The translations under genes were made by a program, and so were the position numbers. A DNA stretch of 64,000 bases from Eutrigla gurnardus (lineage: Eukaryota > Chordata > Actinopteri > Perciformes > Triglidae). Shown one piece after another: positions 60,599-64,000 of the stretch. Location: positions 823,501 to 887,500 of the forward strand of contig OY741266.1 in assembly GCA_963514095.1 (NCBI GenBank). Direction: 5' to 3'. A model generated the notes under the pieces. The model saw nothing but the letters and a program-made list of their open reading frames with translations. It did no database searches and had not been told where the DNA came from. Each line of letters opens with the position of its first letter. Within the stretch, counting starts at the first letter, position 1.

Positions 60599-60632
60599 CG
60601 TGTGGAGAGAGAGAGAGAGAGAGAGAGAGACG
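60506..60632. repeat. (GT)n(GA)n compound microsatellite
   Basis: About 45 GT units, then GCGTGCGTGTG and about 13 GA units. Confidence 0.95.
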
Positions 60633-60790
60633 GCCGGGCGCGACCACCAGATGGAGCTATTCCTCACAGCGTTCAGGGGCGGAGCCACTGACGTCAGATA
60701 GAATCGCGAGAGAGGGAGAGAGAGCGAGAGATGGCCGGGTACAGCCACCAGATGGAGCTATTCCTTAGCGTCCGGAGACGGAAACAGCTG
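60633..60790 (+). repeat. Direct repeat of a 50-bp unit
   Basis: GGCCGGGCGCGACCACCAGA and TGGAGCTATTCCTCACAGCG at 60634 recur as GGCCGGGTACAGCCACCAGA and TGGAGCTATTCCTTAGCG at 60733, about 100 bp apart. Each is preceded by a GAGAGA stretch. Confidence 0.75.
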
Positions 60791-60974
60791 GCGTAGGATA
60801 CGTGTGGGGGCGGTGTATGTGTGTGCACATGTGTGTTAGCCAGAACAAAGAGAGAGAGAATGCGCGCGTAATACACAAAGGATCAGTAAGCTATTACCAT
60901 CACATGGGAGCCCGTGAATGAACTGGCGTTCGTTCGGCGGGACCCCGGTCTTTTAACTGATGGTAGATCACTTA

Positions 60975-61085
60975 CTGAGCTTGTGAATGATATAATCATA
61001 TATATACGGGGCACCACCCTGGAATAAGGGAAAAGATAACCGAAAACTGTACTCAGTCTCAATATAAAGGGGTGTGGCTGAGGTT
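60975..61085 (+). repeat. Repeat A', copy 2
   Basis: Matches 60130-60240 (GGGGCACCACCCTGGAATAA, CCGAAAACTGTACTCAGTC). It runs on into GGCCACACACTGTTACAGAA and TTTTGGGACCTCACC, an LTR-end/primer-site-like junction, immediately before B'. Confidence 0.65.
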
Positions 61086-61136
61086 AGGCCACACACTGTT
61101 ACAGAAATTTTGGGACCTCACCATTAGGACTACACA

Positions 61137-61892
61137 ATGCGGCCTACAAAAGCCTTCACATGCGGTCAGGACAAAGGAACAAAGGAGATAGAAAACTACA
61201 ACCGCCATTTTGGTTTCACCTCGCACCTAGGTGCGAAGTGCAACGTCACACAACTGGTGCCCTATTGGCTGACAACCACAGGTACCCCAGGGGTTCCCCG
61301 GGAGCAACCGTGAGCTATATAAACCGGCGCCGCCTTAAGAACTCTCTCTTCCATCGCAACACCACGTTGCAACGGGAGGTGGACTCGTCCACCGCAGAAC
61401 ACCGCTGCAACAGGAGACCAACTTATAACGTCTGCAGCGTTTCCTTTGTCCTAGGCCACAGTCTTCTCCGGAAACTCGCTGGACGAGCGACAGACTGTTT
61501 TTCCCCGTTTTCCGCGACTCGCCCCTTTTCTTTTACTCGTTTTTGGATCCTGAGAGATTGCCACAACCGCGCAATCCTATGTTTACCTGCAGAAGAAGAA
61601 ACACAAACGGTTTCTTTATTTCAGCAACCAGCCGGAAGCCCTGCTTCTGTCTGAAGTCAGCTGACTAAATCGCCAAGCGTGCGATTATATTGTTGCCCGC
61701 GGAAGTTAGAAACACAAACTGTTTTCTTTATTCGAGCTTGATCAACAAGAGGAAAAACGCCCCGCTCTCGTCTGGACTTAGCCGACTCGTCACGTCCCCC
61801 GCTGACGCCGGGGACTCACGAACTACCGCCGCCCCGCCATCGCCAGGACGGACTCGCAGCCTACGCAACGACACCAGTAAGAGGCTATCAAT
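61137..61892 (+). repeat. Promoter-bearing repeat B'
   Basis: Matches B from AAAGCCTTCACATGC onward. It keeps the CCAAT (ATTGG, about 61264) and TATA (GCTATATAAACC, about 61314) boxes, but its CRE is reduced to a half site. The leader holds two units of TT.CCTGCAGAAG/GAAACACAAAC, like B but longer, and ends at AGTAAGAGGCTAT. The 164-codon frame at 61160-61654 is Arg/Ser-rich without a known motif and is treated as repeat-derived. Confidence 0.7.
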
Positions 61893-61896
61893 CTGC

Positions 61897-62725
61897 CTTG
61901 CGCAGGCACACCTCCCGTCTCGCCCACCCGCGCAAGTGGGAAAGAGGGAGGAGAAGAAGGCGTGAGTGGGAGACGAGGAGGAGACGAGGCGTGGACTGGG
62001 ATTAATACAGCCAATTCAGATCTTCACCAATCAAATGAGCTCCTCTCCTCACCTTTAATGCGTTAGGGGAGGTTCAGTGCAAGATCTGTCACTTGACAAC
62101 CCGATGACAGAAGCAGCGCCGCCGCTCCCACCACGCGTATCATAATAATAACAATGCCGATATTATAAAAAAACAGGAGAGAGAGGGAGATGTTTTGGTC
62201 CGAGAGGCTGAGTTTCCGTTACGCGTGCAATCCGCCTTTGATCTGACGTCAGATGTGACGGGACAATCTATATAGATATAAATTCACGTGTTGATTCAAT
62301 TAGTTGCATTAAATAGTGTTTGTTGTGATTATTTATTGCATTTAAATGTGCCTGGAACTGTGGAAAGCTGCCTGTGAGGTCTCGGTGACGTGTGCGCACT
62401 GCGCGCCGTCAGCCAAACTTCCACTCCGCCAGCTGTGATTTGCATTGAATGAATGGACTTTATTTACGCCTTGCGCCGAGAGTAGACCAGGTTGGAGCTG
62501 GCGAGCTTTCAGCACAGTCTCGGCGAGGCTTTTTGCCACGAAACTTCCGCAGCGCCAAGCTGAATCTGTGACGCCTCCCCCTGCTGCGCCGCCACACCCA
62601 TCTTGGCGCAGGTGATCCACCAAACTGCCAAACTGACCGTGCGCAAGGCTGCGCGGGTCGAAACTTGCATTACGCCGGCTCCACCACCCTGTGCCGCCCT
62701 GCGCTGCGCCACGAAACTAGGGCCC
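61897..62725 (-). mobile_element. GGGCCCTAG-type element, minus copy, right end missing
   Basis: From 62725 leftward the inverse matches 46736 onward for about 550 bp, then matches about 48010-48180 with the inserted 600 bp of the first copy absent. Homology stops near 61897, so the outer right end is lost. This copy shows the ancestral length better than the first. Minus-strand frames over it are readings of the element. Confidence 0.7.
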
Positions 62726-63411
62726 TCTGTGTCAAGAAATGGACACAAAACAGACAATGACAACAGTAGAGGCCAATAAATGGATTCGGCTGATGAGTAA
62801 ACGAGAAAAACAAGATTTGACCAAACTAAACTATAACAGAAGCACAGAAGAGAGAGCGACAGTGTATTGCCTGTTATAATGCTAAACAAATTCCACAGCT
62901 CATGCCACTGCCTGGGAGTGGCATAGGAAGCTGTCCAGATATAGCTGAATGTTTTGCCTTCTGTGCAATGATCATGGCAGGACACTTAAATGGATGGAAT
63001 GAAGACTCAAGAATATGTCCATATAGACTCAAAAAACGGAATCACAATGAAGTAATAACAACATGACCACCTGTTGTACGTAAACCAAATGATTTGATTT
63101 TCCCTTTTTGTGTAGCACAAGGGGAAGAGTTGGAGTACCTGACCAAAACAAGCACCCCAATCATGATGGATGTGGCGGGACTGGTGGAATGCAGACAAGA
63201 GACCTGGTATTCGACCACCAGAACGGTTGGGAGTCGCTTTCCATGTGTGTGTGACCAGGGAGGACAGCCAATCTGCATCACCAGAAGCAAGAGCGTTCTC
63301 AGCAGAAGCAAGAGCGAGTCCACAAACACCAGGACATCCGCCAGTGGACAATATGTTCAGCCCTATCAGTCCGTCCAGGGAGAAGTGTTTATCTATATAG
63401 TCATAGTCATG
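62726..63411 (+). other. Unrecognised, partly open sequence
   Basis: A plus-strand frame at about 62884-63066 reads through PLPGSGIGSCPDIAECFAF without a stop. Another at 63094-63400 is also open, ending in a Ser/Arg-rich stretch. The composition resembles decayed coding DNA, perhaps retroviral, but no domain is recognised. It is not called a gene. Confidence 0.25.
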
Positions 63412-63859
63412 TACACTCACCGGCCACTTTATAAGGTACACCTTGCTAGTACCGGGTTGGACCCCCTTTTGCCTTCAGAACTGCCTTAATCCTCCGTGGC
63501 ATAGATTCAACAAGGTACTGGAAACATTCCTCAGAGAGTTTGGTCCATATTGACATGATAGCATCACGCAGTTGCTGCAGATTTGTCGGCTGCACATCCA
63601 TGATGCGAATCTCCTGTTCCACCACATCCCAAAGGTGCTCTATTGGATTGAGATCTGGTGACTGTGGAGGCCATTTGAGTACAGTGAACTCATTGTCATG
63701 TTCAAGAAACCAGTCTGAGATGATTTGCGCTTTATGACATGGCGCATTATCCTGCTGGAAGTAGCCATCAGAAGATGGGTACACTGTGGTCATAAAGGGA
63801 TGGACATGGTCAGCAACAATACTCAGGTAGGCTGTGGCGTTGACACGATGCTCAATACC
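63412..63859 (-). pseudogene. Tc1/mariner transposase C-terminus and terminal repeat
   Basis: On the minus strand 63446-63793 reads FQQDNAPCHKA (second catalytic Asp) and LKWPPQSPDLNPIEHLWD (third acidic residue, Glu), ending PRRIKAVLKAKGGPTRY. The outer end is CACTCACCGGCCACTTTAT next to a TA, as in IS630/Tc1 elements. The N-terminal DNA-binding and first Asp regions are missing: homology stops near 63859. The transposase would cut and paste at TA sites; this copy cannot. Confidence 0.88.
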
Positions 63860-64000
63860 CTATATGCCGCGGACTTCCGTTCGGATGCTTCCGGACTTTT
63901 CAGCCAGTAGCACAACTTCCGGTTTACTTTAGCACAGTGAAGAAGTAGTGTTAACAACGTAAGCAGAGTGATAGGTTAATGTCGTGAATCATTTGTGTTT
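63860..64000. promoter_or_regulatory. Short GC-rich sequence with ETS-type motifs at the window end
   Basis: GGACTTCCG, GCTTCCGG and ACTTCCGG lie within 50 bases, then a donor-like AACGTAAGC follows near 63957. It resembles a TATA-less promoter with a short first exon, cut by the window end. Confidence 0.25.

Noticed and set aside
61160..61654. 164-codon frame as a possible new gene
   Set aside because: It spans the CCAAT/TATA region and leader of repeat B', its counterpart in B is not open over the same length, and the sequence is low-complexity Arg/Ser-rich.

Overview
The window reads as a vertebrate nuclear genome, most probably a spiny-rayed (percomorph) teleost. It has long AT-leaning noncoding stretches, many long dinucleotide arrays, spliced host coding sequence and fish-type SINEs, LINEs, MITEs, Tc1 and hAT elements and endogenous retroviral remnants. 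Nothing prokaryotic is present, and most open frames are chance readings of repeats. The only host protein-coding exon I recognise is the terminal exon of fbxo8 (3601-3788, plus strand), encoding the last 62 residues of its Sec7 domain.

Layout. 1-3600: a CpG-rich block (1-530), then three transposons inside what should be the last fbxo8 intron: a tRNA-derived SINE with a 14-bp target duplication, a Harbinger-like element carrying a 28S/ITS2 rDNA fragment, and a piggyBac-like element carrying a GC-rich minisatellite. 3601-3788: the fbxo8 exon. 3789-35000: a gene-poor stretch with microsatellites, a solo LTR (8095-8909), a few SINEs and MITEs, local duplications, two further CpG-rich blocks (about 30.3-30.8 and 32.3-32.5 kb) and a perfect match to the CTCF core motif. 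In other vertebrates hand2 lies on this side of fbxo8, so the stretch may be regulatory landscape; that is inference from synteny. 35-50 kb: transposon-dense, with a hAT MITE, a Tc1 end, an 18-bp minisatellite, fold-back MITEs, pieces of a non-LTR retrotransposon, and a three-layer nest (SINE inside hAT inside SINE) in which all three layers keep their target duplications.

50-63 kb: remains of one endogenous retrovirus (5' LTR, primer-binding-site candidate, gag, RNase H end of pol) heavily broken by stops, frameshifts, a solo LTR and other repeats. It is followed by an unusual array of promoter-bearing direct repeats (order B-A-A'-B') and an inverted-orientation copy of a transposon whose ends begin GGGCCCTAG. 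63.4-63.9 kb: the C-terminal end of a Tc1/mariner transposase. The window closes with a short GC-rich sequence containing ETS-type motifs.

Taken together, there is a single host gene end and a large transposon graveyard in which insertion order can be read from target duplications. The most unusual items are the rDNA fragment captured between transposon arms, the B-A-A'-B' promoter array, the two GGGCCCTAG left-type ends facing each other, and the permuted LINE domains. All calls come from reading the sequence; no database search was possible.
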